From the NCBI RefSeq assembly GCF_947496515.1, contig NZ_CANMDB010000012.1, positions 29,934 to 93,933 on the forward strand: a stretch of DNA of 64,000 bases. The letters are read 5' to 3'. Below the pieces are notes generated by a model that saw nothing but the letters and a program-made list of their open reading frames with translations, was not told the origin of the DNA and searched no databases. This document shows positions 44,737 through 52,299 of this stretch, one piece after another (position 1 is the stretch's first letter; every line of letters starts with the position of its first letter). This stretch comes from an uncultured Roseobacter sp. (GTDB lineage: Bacteria; Pseudomonadota; Alphaproteobacteria; Rhodobacterales; Rhodobacteraceae). The position numbers and the translations under genes are program-made.

Positions 44737-46344
44737 ATGCCTTGGCGACACAATGTTGCGCAGAAGCGCATAACAAAGCTCATTGATGAAGCGCCCGCTA
44801 TCGAAGTCCAGAAGTTCCATGAGGACTACCTTCCCCAATTCTTGGAGAGACGCAAAGCGCTGCTAGCGGAGGGTCATCAGGGAACTCCTCCGCTCTATGA
44901 GCTGCCCAAGGGTCGCGCCGTCGTTGTGGACGCGGTGCATGTCTATGTGACTTTGGTGAACTACGACGACTACCGAATGGAAGAGCACAGGGAAACGGAA
45001 GCATCGCATGCGAAGGCGCTGAAGTTCTTACATCTGCACTATAGTGCTTGCGACCGTGCGATGGAGTTCAGCCCCGCTCAGAGGGTGGATTTTCATGGCG
45101 GCCGGATGCATGCTGTCGTTGTCGCGGAAGGGGAAAACGGCGTCACTGAGGAAACTGTGTCAAACGCCTTGGCCTTCGTACGAGACCTTCGTTATGTCGC
45201 TGAGCAGGCTAACAAAGAACTCGCAGATGGTGAATTTGAAGCGCGTTTCCGTATCGGAGTAGATGCAGGGCGCTGCGTTGCGATCAACAATGGGACCGGG
45301 CACGAGCAGGAGCCTATGTTCCTGGGCAGTCCAGCGAACCATGCAGCCAAGCTAGCAGATGGTGACGAACCGGGCATCTATCTTTCAAATCGCGTGAGGG
45401 CTGCAATAGGCCAAGCTGAACTTAGTTCGAGCTTCGAATCCCTGCTCCAGTTGGACGAGGCGACCTATGGGCGTCTTGTCGCATCAAGGGATGTCCGTGA
45501 GGGCATCGAGCTCGGCTTCGATCAGATGCCGCGCTCACTTGACGGGGTAATCAATGAATGGCGGACGGCCATCCAAGCACGTTCAGTGCCCGATCCGACC
45601 AATCCGAATTTTGTATTTCACTACAAGCGCCCGCCGCTTGCTGAGATTAAGTTCGAGGACATCTCTCCGAGCAAGTCGATTAGGATGCCGCTTGCATCAA
45701 TCTATGCTGACCTGTCGGGATTCACGGACTACATCGACCGTGCTATCGCGCTTGGCATGATCGCCGATGCCGTCAAAGCCCTGCATGTGTTCCGAGAAGA
45801 GTTCCAAAACGTCGTTCATGATGACTTTGGCGGCCGCAAAGTGCGTTTCATTGGAGACTGCATTCATGCATTGCATGCGGAAGGTGATCACCGCGAGACA
45901 AGCTCTGAAGAAACCATAATGGAAGCAGCCAAGTGTGCTGGCGCAATCCGGTCTTCGTTTGAGCTGTGCAAGTCGGCTTTGATGGGCGTGAATGAATTGG
46001 GATTGGCCATTGGTGTTGAGTACGGTCAGACGCCTATCTCCAAGATCGGAATACAAGGTGACCGCTCGGTTCGTGTTGCATCAAGCAAGACCACGAGCGT
46101 CTCTGAAGCTATGCAAAAATCCTGTGATCATAACGAAACGCGTTTTGGACCAGAGGTGCTCAAACTTGCTCCTGTGGCTTTGAACGATCTGATTTCCAGT
46201 GACGGGATGGCCGGGGACCTTCAGTTTGACGATGTCAGCACAGCCGTAAGTGCTCCGGCAGTCGCGGAAGTTGCCGCACCATACGCGCGAGCCCACGCAC
46301 CTTCGGTTGTTACGGATACGCGCGCGCACTTTGAGAAGAAATGA
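44737..46344 (+). CDS. Tandem-domain class III nucleotide cyclase (PycC-like)
   Basis: The 535-aa protein carries two cyclase homology domains. The first (about 55-230) has VVVDAVHVYVTL and FRIGVDAGRCVAINN with LGSPANHAAKLA, but the second metal Asp region reads DFHGGRMHAVVV, so metal binding is degenerate. The second (about 315-480) has both metal Asps: IYADLSGFTDY (Asp325) and KVRFIGDCIHALH (Asp374). The halves probably pair into one catalytic site. Next to a cNMP-binding membrane effector it is best explained as the pyrimidine cyclase of a Pycsar system; an ordinary adenylate cyclase is possible. It is coupled by ATGA to the next gene. Confidence 0.75.
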   Translation: MPWRHNVAQKRITKLIDEAPAIEVQKFHEDYLPQFLERRKALLAEGHQGTPPLYELPKGRAVVVDAVHVYVTLVNYDDYRMEEHRETEASHAKALKFLHLHYSACDRAMEFSPAQRVDFHGGRMHAVVVAEGENGVTEETVSNALAFVRDLRYVAEQANKELADGEFEARFRIGVDAGRCVAINNGTGHEQEPMFLGSPANHAAKLADGDEPGIYLSNRVRAAIGQAELSSSFESLLQLDEATYGRLVASRDVREGIELGFDQMPRSLDGVINEWRTAIQARSVPDPTNPNFVFHYKRPPLAEIKFEDISPSKSIRMPLASIYADLSGFTDYIDRAIALGMIADAVKALHVFREEFQNVVHDDFGGRKVRFIGDCIHALHAEGDHRETSSEETIMEAAKCAGAIRSSFELCKSALMGVNELGLAIGVEYGQTPISKIGIQGDRSVRVASSKTTSVSEAMQKSCDHNETRFGPEVLKLAPVALNDLISSDGMAGDLQFDDVSTAVSAPAVAEVAAPYARAHAPSVVTDTRAHFEKK

Positions 46345-47132
46345 ACTCGCTTGATGAACTACTCCAACAGGTACCCGAATGGGTTGAAGTCGAGTCCAGA
46401 AAATCAAAAAAGGCAGTAATCAGGGCTACCTGTGTTCGCGATAGCGGAGCGCTTGGTGACGTTTATTCACTCGCAGTCGAGCAATTGGCTTCTGATCGAA
46501 TAAAAATCTATGAGACCAAGGCCGAACAGAAGTTGCCGAAGTGTTGCGTCGAGCGTCACATCAATTCCGACTCTAGCTTCTGCTTACATTTGGACTCCTC
46601 GAAGCCAGTTGGTAGCCCAAAAGCCGCGCGCGATTGGTGGAATAGTCTGGCGAGATATCTTTCCAATCAAGAGTACGCAGCCAGATTTGGTCGTTGGCCG
46701 ATCAATCAAGGCTTAAGCCACGGAGATGCGGCTACCACTCAAGTTGAAATGGAACGCCTGGCAGACACTGTTGGTTGGAGAGACGAAGTTTTAAGCTCGA
46801 TCTTTCGAGGGACGGGATTTCTACACGATGCGCCGCTTCGGTTAAGCAAGGACAAATCAAGATTTGTGAACCTGAGAACACCTTGCCCTCGCGGATGCAA
46901 GAGGCTTCATTTTCCATACCGCAAGAGATCCTGTGAACGTCACGAGTGCAAAACCGATTGCCAAAGAGACCATCACCCAATCTTACGCGCAAGTTGCCCG
47001 AACCGGGACGTTATTGAGAGGCTTAATCGTCTTGAAATCAAACGCCGATCCCAAGAACGGGAGTTACTGAACGATCTCAAGCAGTCAAAAACGTCGTGTT
47101 GCGGGACCATGAAGGACTGTCCTTTGGCTTAG
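46341..47132 (+). CDS. E2-like domain plus Cys-rich protein
   Basis: The 263-aa protein overlaps the cyclase stop (ATGA). Its middle reads ERHINSDSSFCLHLD (Cys81), then ARDWWNSLARYLSNQEYAA and RWPINQGLSHGDAA, a pattern I associate with prokaryotic E2-like (ubiquitin-conjugating) domains. The tail has a Cys/His cluster: CPRGCKRLHF, SCERHECKTDCQRDHH and RASCPNRD (Cys182, 186, 198, 203, 207, 219), which should bind metal. Such E2-associated Cys-rich proteins have been noted near second-messenger conflict systems. No E1 or JAB gene is present, so classical conjugation is doubtful. The role is unknown. Confidence 0.55.
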   Translation: MNSLDELLQQVPEWVEVESRKSKKAVIRATCVRDSGALGDVYSLAVEQLASDRIKIYETKAEQKLPKCCVERHINSDSSFCLHLDSSKPVGSPKAARDWWNSLARYLSNQEYAARFGRWPINQGLSHGDAATTQVEMERLADTVGWRDEVLSSIFRGTGFLHDAPLRLSKDKSRFVNLRTPCPRGCKRLHFPYRKRSCERHECKTDCQRDHHPILRASCPNRDVIERLNRLEIKRRSQERELLNDLKQSKTSCCGTMKDCPLA

Positions 47133-47307
47133 CCGTGGTCTGAGCAGGCTGTCTCTCAGCAAGACTGGGGCGGTGAGTTTTGCTTGAAATGTGGCGCCTC
47201 GAAGCGCGATTGCGCCGCAGTACGCTAAAGAATCTGAACATGGGCATCGTATCAGCCGAATTTTCATCCTATGTTGGTTGAAAGAGAGATCAAGGAGCGG
47301 ATACCTA

Positions 47308-48399
47308 GTGCAGATCCAATGCAACCATAGGCAAGACGGAGAGTGCATCCCAAGGTGGGTTTGCGCACCGACTTTGATGCATATGGCTGATGCAACACCA
47401 ACTTTGCGCTCCGATGAAGACCTCCGTCTGAGAGATCGCGTTGCGAATGCGCTCTTGCAGACTGTGCCTCTAAAGCGATTGGAGGGCATTGGGTTTTTAG
47501 GAGCGATCGACTACGCAAAAAAAGGGTCGGGTCGACAGCCCCATCGGCGTCGCCACAACCGCAAAGAGCATTCGATTGGTGTGGCGAAGCTAGCTGAAAC
47601 CTATGCCCTTGAAGTTGAGATAGAAGAAAGAGATCGCAAGACACTTGTATGCGCCGCGTTGCTCCACGATATCGGACACGGCCCGCTGTCTCATACTTTA
47701 GAACCAGTTTTTGAAGAACGATTTGGGATAAACCATCACCGGACAACCCGAGACATTGTCAAAGGCTCCACCCGATTTGGGTCGCAGATTCTCGACATCT
47801 TGAAGGAGTTCGAAGTTGATCCCGATGACGTGCTTGCTTTGATCGAAGGGCAACATGATGGAAAGCAAGCCTTTTTGTTCTCTGCGCCGATCAATATCGA
47901 CACGCTCGAAGGTATTACGCGATGTCGGGCATTCGTAGGTCCGAGGTCCGCCTTTGGAAGTGCAAGCGCTGCAGTCAGGCGTTGGGCCACATCAGGTCGA
48001 CTGCCCCAGAATGACTTCGATGATTTTTGGTCGTTAAAGAACAGTGTCTACAATCTGGTGATCAATGCTCCGCTTGGCCGACTGCTTGATACGGTCGCTC
48101 AGTCCTATATGGCGGCCAACATCGACAGATTTGGGCCAGACGATTTTCTGAAGACCGAGAGAAGCTTTAGGGCTTCGCATGCGGAACTCTTTTCCTATTT
48201 GAATATCGTAGTCAACGACGAGGACGATTTACGGTCGCGGTTGCCGAAATCTTGGTTGGCCGTTGATGTCAAAATTAATGATCGTAAGTTCTTCGTGGAC
48301 GAAAGCGTCGAACTTGCTGGTCCCCATCAAATCGACGCACGATACAAGCAGACCCGCTCTCGCTATTCCGTGAAGCTCGAAGACCTCATTCAGGGATAG
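47308..48399 (+). CDS. HD-domain phosphohydrolase
   Basis: The GTG at 47308 has CAAGGAG about ten bases upstream and gives 363 residues; ATGs at 47377 or 47383 are shorter alternatives. HD motifs are clear: HNRKEHSIGVAKLAE, then AALLHDIGHGPLSHTLE (His-Asp at about 120-121), and later RLLDTVAQSY. This places it with dNTPase/HD hydrolases that cleave nucleotides or cyclic nucleotides. It starts 175 bases after the E2-like gene and is followed after four bases by a nucleotidyltransferase. It could act on the second messenger or on nucleotides, but this is inference. Confidence 0.75.
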   Translation: MQIQCNHRQDGECIPRWVCAPTLMHMADATPTLRSDEDLRLRDRVANALLQTVPLKRLEGIGFLGAIDYAKKGSGRQPHRRRHNRKEHSIGVAKLAETYALEVEIEERDRKTLVCAALLHDIGHGPLSHTLEPVFEERFGINHHRTTRDIVKGSTRFGSQILDILKEFEVDPDDVLALIEGQHDGKQAFLFSAPINIDTLEGITRCRAFVGPRSAFGSASAAVRRWATSGRLPQNDFDDFWSLKNSVYNLVINAPLGRLLDTVAQSYMAANIDRFGPDDFLKTERSFRASHAELFSYLNIVVNDEDDLRSRLPKSWLAVDVKINDRKFFVDESVELAGPHQIDARYKQTRSRYSVKLEDLIQG

Positions 48400-48403
48400 T
48401 TCG

Positions 48404-49357
48404 ATGAAGAGTGGTGATACGTCGCCGATTTTAGCGGCTTGCAAAACCGAGTCCGAGCGCCAACTGAGTCAAATGCGGAAAATCGCAACGGACATGTTTG
48501 GAGAGCACCCGAACTATCTCTTCGGCGTAAACGGAAGTGTCGCCCGGCGGGAGTGCACAAGTGGTTCGGATGTAGACCTTTTTTTCTTGATCAATGGCAA
48601 AGTCACTATTTCTGACGCGCGCAAGGCGCAGGATGCTTATCGGTCAAAGCTGAAGGATGTAGGGCTTGTTATGCCTGCTAATGGGGGCGTTTTTGAAAAC
48701 CCGTTGAAGATCAACAATCTCCTTAGGACCATTGGGGGAGACGAGGACACCAACGAGTTCATCACACGTCGCATGTTATTTCTGCTCGAAGGTGAGTGGA
48801 CCTTCAATCGACAGCTGTTCGAGCAGACGCGCACCCGATTGATTGAGCGCTACGTCGCAGACGACTTAGGCGATCACAAGTTAAGCCTCTTTCTTTTGAA
48901 TGACGTGATCAGGTACTGGCGCACGATCTGTGTGGATTTCGAGCATAAGACGGCGGCGGCAGACAAGCCGAGAGCAATCCGCCTCATTAAGCTGCGGTTT
49001 TCCCGCATGCTTCTTTACCTGGGAGGGGTCGCAGCGGTCAGCCAAACGAAAGGACTTGAAGTCGCTGAGAAGCGTCAGAGGCTTGAAGAGCTTTTTGCAA
49101 TGTCGACGATCGCGCGCTTGCAGGCAATTTTTGGCCCGGCAATAGAAAAGCCGCTTGCGCGATACGGCCGGTTTCTTGCGCAACTCGATGACGCGGACAT
49201 CCGTACGCAGCTCAAGCTACCAGGCGAACAGGGTTTGCAAACCGCCGCCTATCAGGGCCTGTCCGACGAGGCGCGCGAGTTCAAAAAAGACCTGCTCGAC
49301 ATGTTGATGGATGGGCTTGGAGCAGAGCACGATGTCGTCAAAGCGCTCCTGCTTTAA
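48404..49357 (+). CDS. Nucleotidyltransferase-fold protein
   Basis: The 317-aa protein has a pol-beta-type nucleotidyltransferase core: YLFGVNGSVARRECTSGSDVDLFFLI, with Gly44-Ser45 and metal Asps 56 and 58 (motif split as GVNGSVARRE and SDVDLFF). A helical C-terminal half follows (LSLFLLNDVIRYWRTICVDF; IRLIKLRFSRMLLYLGG). It resembles DUF294/GlnD- or MNT-like nucleotidyltransferases and not a classical CD-NTase. It is tightly linked between the HD protein and the histidine phosphatase. Substrate and product are unknown. Confidence 0.75.
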   Translation: MKSGDTSPILAACKTESERQLSQMRKIATDMFGEHPNYLFGVNGSVARRECTSGSDVDLFFLINGKVTISDARKAQDAYRSKLKDVGLVMPANGGVFENPLKINNLLRTIGGDEDTNEFITRRMLFLLEGEWTFNRQLFEQTRTRLIERYVADDLGDHKLSLFLLNDVIRYWRTICVDFEHKTAAADKPRAIRLIKLRFSRMLLYLGGVAAVSQTKGLEVAEKRQRLEELFAMSTIARLQAIFGPAIEKPLARYGRFLAQLDDADIRTQLKLPGEQGLQTAAYQGLSDEAREFKKDLLDMLMDGLGAEHDVVKALLL

Positions 49358-49366
49358 GCTGAGAGC

Positions 49367-49930
49367 ATGGATCAAAGCTCTGCGTTGAAGATGCCGATAT
49401 CGCTAGTTTTCCTCAGGCATGCCAGGACGCCTTGGAACAGTGATGGGCTGACGATGGGACAGTCGGACATCCCGCTTTCTGATCTCGGAAAAACGGAAGC
49501 GGACCTGGCGGCGACTGCCTTGCAAGAGTATCCGATTGACATGATCGTATGCAGCCCGCTGACTAGATGCCTAATGACGATTGCGCCGTTTCGCGCAACT
49601 GGCGATCATGAGTTCGTCTTAGAGCCCAAATTGGCTGAACGAGCTTGGGGCGTTTATGAAGGTGTCCCAAAATCGCAACGAGGTGTCGAGAAAGACCCTG
49701 AACTTGGTGAGACGGAGGGTGAATTCCGGCGTCGCGTCACTGAAGCTCTAAGCGCGCTACCAATCGAGAGAAACATCCTCTTGGTCTCACATTCCGGAGT
49801 TTTTCGCGAAATCTGCAACCTCGGTTACATTCCTAGTGTAGCTCATGCGAAGCTTCCGCACGCAATTCCTCTAGCTCTTAGTCGTGTTGCAGCGAATGTC
49901 CGCAATCTGGGCTGCACGCACAGCAATTGA
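49367..49930 (+). CDS. Histidine phosphatase family protein
   Basis: The 187-aa protein has the phosphoglycerate-mutase-like signature LVFLRHARTPWNSDG, with catalytic His18; the usual RHG is RHA here. The second His is in NILLVSHSGVFRE, and the internal SPLTRC motif is present. These enzymes remove phosphates from small molecules or proteins. It begins ten bases after the nucleotidyltransferase gene, so the HD-NTase-phosphatase trio forms one transcript. ATG at 49391 is an alternative start that still keeps the core. Confidence 0.8.
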   Translation: MDQSSALKMPISLVFLRHARTPWNSDGLTMGQSDIPLSDLGKTEADLAATALQEYPIDMIVCSPLTRCLMTIAPFRATGDHEFVLEPKLAERAWGVYEGVPKSQRGVEKDPELGETEGEFRRRVTEALSALPIERNILLVSHSGVFREICNLGYIPSVAHAKLPHAIPLALSRVAANVRNLGCTHSN

Positions 49931-50036
49931 AGGCTATCATCAACGGCAGCATTGGGCCGCTCGTATCACCAGCCAAAGCCAGAATTGAACAGATGCTACA
50001 CCCCATCCGATGATCGTCCAGCGCCTGTCCCTCGAA

Positions 50037-50888
50037 CTAATCGTGGGAGTAGGTACGCGCCGACACGTTGCCTTCCAACATGGAAGGGAGAATTAGCGTG
50101 TTGTCGTATGCGGCAATATCGGCAAGCCCGGCAGGGTACTCTGCCACGACCGTATGAGTGCCATCCGCGCCGACCTCGAAGAGCTGTCCCGTGATCCAGT
50201 CGCTGACCAACAGCGTGTCACCGATCCGCACAATGCCGTCGAGGTTTCCAAGGCGCGGAACGATGGTACTGATCGATTGGGTCTCAAGATCTACCGAAAG
50301 CAAAGCGCCCGGTATTTCCGTCGAGAAGTCGTCGCGCAACCCTTGTCCCCAAGACCCGATGACAAGCCGCTCTTCATCCAAGAAAAGGCCATTCGGATGC
50401 GCCAATGCCTCCTCTTCAAGCCAGACGGTCATGTCGCCTGCCTGATAGTGCCAGATTTGATTGCCCATCAAGTCGCTGACATAAGCCTGTTCGCCATCGG
50501 ACGTAATATCATTGAGGAACACCGCGCCCCCGACATCCAGGCTGCGCAAAAGAGTTCCCGCCGCCAAGTCGATCTCGTGCAAACGTGTGAGATCGGCGAC
50601 AAGAAGCGTTTCCCCTACAATCGCCATGCCTTTGGGCGCATCCAGCCCCGTGATCCAGCTTGGGTCTAAAATCTCGCCATCCAGCGACAGCAAGGCCAAG
50701 TGCCCGTTTCCGTCCGCTTCGCCGGGGTGCCCGTGGATGACGCTGACGATGATACGGTCGTGCGTTGCGTCGAAAACCGCACTTTCGGGCATATCGAACG
50801 GACCAGCAGTCCAACTTGCCGGATCGGCATGCAAAGACGAGGTCAGACCGATCAGAACAGTCGCGATAGATGTTGAGGCGCGGCTCAT
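50037..50888 (-). CDS. Secreted SMP-30/gluconolactonase-like beta-propeller
   Basis: The 283-aa protein has a signal peptide (ASTSIATVLIGLTSSLHAD) and repeated propeller blades: MPESAVFDATHDRIIVS, LDAPKGMAIVGETLLVADLT, VFLNDITSDGEQAYVSDLMG, LAHPNGLFLDEERLVIGSWG and NLDGIVRIGDTLLVSDW. The acidic and Asn residues at blade starts are those that bind calcium in SMP-30-like enzymes. The substrate is unknown. It is divergent from a helix-turn-helix regulator with two palindromic operators between. Confidence 0.7.
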   Translation of the reverse strand: MSRASTSIATVLIGLTSSLHADPASWTAGPFDMPESAVFDATHDRIIVSVIHGHPGEADGNGHLALLSLDGEILDPSWITGLDAPKGMAIVGETLLVADLTRLHEIDLAAGTLLRSLDVGGAVFLNDITSDGEQAYVSDLMGNQIWHYQAGDMTVWLEEEALAHPNGLFLDEERLVIGSWGQGLRDDFSTEIPGALLSVDLETQSISTIVPRLGNLDGIVRIGDTLLVSDWITGQLFEVGADGTHTVVAEYPAGLADIAAYDNTLILPSMLEGNVSARTYSHD

Positions 50889-50927
50889 GGGTTACTCCTT
50901 CTTTCGTAAGGTAACCTCTAGTTTTTA

Positions 50928-50975
50928 GATACGTGTATCGCAATTCGTCTCTTTCTGGTATCTAAATACGATACC
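50928..50975. promoter_or_regulatory. Paired GATAC/GTATC operators between divergent genes
   Basis: GATACGTGTATC at 50928-50939 is a 5-bp dyad with a two-base centre. GGTATC-TAAATAC-GATACC at 50957-50975 is a perfect 6-bp dyad. Both use the same GATAC/GTATC half-site and lie between the SMP-30-like gene and the HTH regulator gene, as expected for a regulator that controls itself and its neighbour. Confidence 0.6.
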
Positions 50976-51005
50976 TTTTGTTTCCTTTAGCATTGCGAGG
51001 CCATC

Positions 51006-51749
51006 ATGCAGGCGGAACTTTTCGAGCTACTGAAATCTGTCCTGAAAGCGCGCAGGATGACTTATGCCACCTTGGCCGAGCTGTTGGCATTGTCGGAGCC
51101 AACCATCAAACGCATCTTTTCGGAGCGGGACTGCAAGCTCAGCCGCATGAACGAGATTTGCGCCGCACTTGGCCTGACGCTTGATGATCTGGTAGCGGAG
51201 TCAAATCGCGTCGAGGTGCGGCCAACCCGGCTTACGGACAGCCAGGAGGCAAGACTCGCTGAGGACCGCCCAGCCTTCAACCTGTTTCTTTTGCTTCTGG
51301 ATGGCATGACGATTGAAGCGATCCATGAACACTATCAGCTAGAGAAGCAGAGGATCTTCAAACTGGGCATGACGCTGGAAAAGATCGGGCTTGCCGAGGT
51401 CATGCCGGGCAACCGCATCCGACTGACCGTGCAAAGCCCAGTCGAGTTTCGTCGCGAAGGCCCTCTCCATCAGGCCCTTGTGACGTTGAACATCGCGTTT
51501 CTCCGCAGCACCTATCTTGCACAGGATACGGAACACTCGGCCTACCTGACCCAAACTCGCCGCACAACGCACCAGACAGCTCAGCACATTCTCTCGCGTC
51601 TTCGTGATGTCCAGATCGAATTGTCGAGCCTCGCCCGAAGAGATCAACTCACCCAACCTGATGATGCGCTCAGAAGCTTCAAGGTGGGCATTGCGCTCTC
51701 ACCTATCGTGTTTTCCGAACTGCTTTCGCTGGAAGAAGAAGGCCCGTAG
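51006..51749 (+). CDS. XRE-type helix-turn-helix regulator with long C-terminal domain
   Basis: The 247-aa protein has an N-terminal XRE-type HTH (MTYATLAELLALSEPTIKRIF; KLSRMNEICAALGLTLDDL). A second segment follows (MTIEAIHEHYQLEKQRIFKLGM) that looks like a winged helix. The C-terminal half is helical and of unknown type. It probably binds the GATAC-type operators just upstream and controls the divergent SMP-30-like gene; both points are inferred from arrangement. Confidence 0.75.
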   Translation: MQAELFELLKSVLKARRMTYATLAELLALSEPTIKRIFSERDCKLSRMNEICAALGLTLDDLVAESNRVEVRPTRLTDSQEARLAEDRPAFNLFLLLLDGMTIEAIHEHYQLEKQRIFKLGMTLEKIGLAEVMPGNRIRLTVQSPVEFRREGPLHQALVTLNIAFLRSTYLAQDTEHSAYLTQTRRTTHQTAQHILSRLRDVQIELSSLARRDQLTQPDDALRSFKVGIALSPIVFSELLSLEEEGP

Positions 51750-51855
51750 TGCCGAAGCCCATAGGTTTTTAACAACTGTCTGACGTCAGCACCAATGGGA
51801 CAGATTAGGGCGATTTGATAAGAGAGGTTTTCGGGCACATCGTAACCACCAAGGA

Positions 51856-52236
51856 GTGGAGATTAGACAGAAACCCGGAGCACGAAAGAGCCTCGGCGAG
51901 AAGGTCTTTCGAGACATCCGTCGTGCTACCCGCAAACAGTATTCGGCGGAAGAGAAGATCCAGATCGCGCTGGACGGCCTGAAGGGCGAGGCTAGCATTG
52001 CCGAGTTGTGCCGCCGTGAGGGTATCGCGCAGAGCCTATATTACAGTTGGTCCACCGAGTTCCTCGAAGCGGGCAAGAAGCGCCTGGCCGGTGACACGGC
52101 GCGTGCGGCGACATCGACTGAAGTCAAAGACTTGCGGCGGGAATCCCGTGATTTGAAAGAGGTCGTCGCTGAACAAGCCTTAGAGCTGCCGCTGCTCAAA
52201 AAAAGCATGATCACGGATGGGGACGACTACGACTGA
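51856..52236 (+). pseudogene. IS3-family OrfA, element truncated
   Basis: This GTG-started frame reads RRATRKQYSAEEKIQIALDG, IAELCRREGIAQSLYYSWS and KEVVAEQALELPLLKKSM, the OrfA of an IS3-family element. The expected orfB start (RYTIA after the stop) is recognisable only for a few codons with a stop, and the rest was lost at the ISKra4 insertion at 52300. The element is dead. Confidence 0.75.
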
Positions 52237-52299
52237 GGTACACCATCGCTGCTTTTTAGTGCCTCCCGATAGGTCGGTCGAAAAACGGCTGTGTCACTT

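Noticed and set aside
48404..49357. CBASS CD-NTase (signal synthase)
   Set aside because: The G-S...DxD motif is present, but the rest resembles DUF294/MNT-type nucleotidyltransferases, and the neighbouring cyclase is the more likely signal producer.
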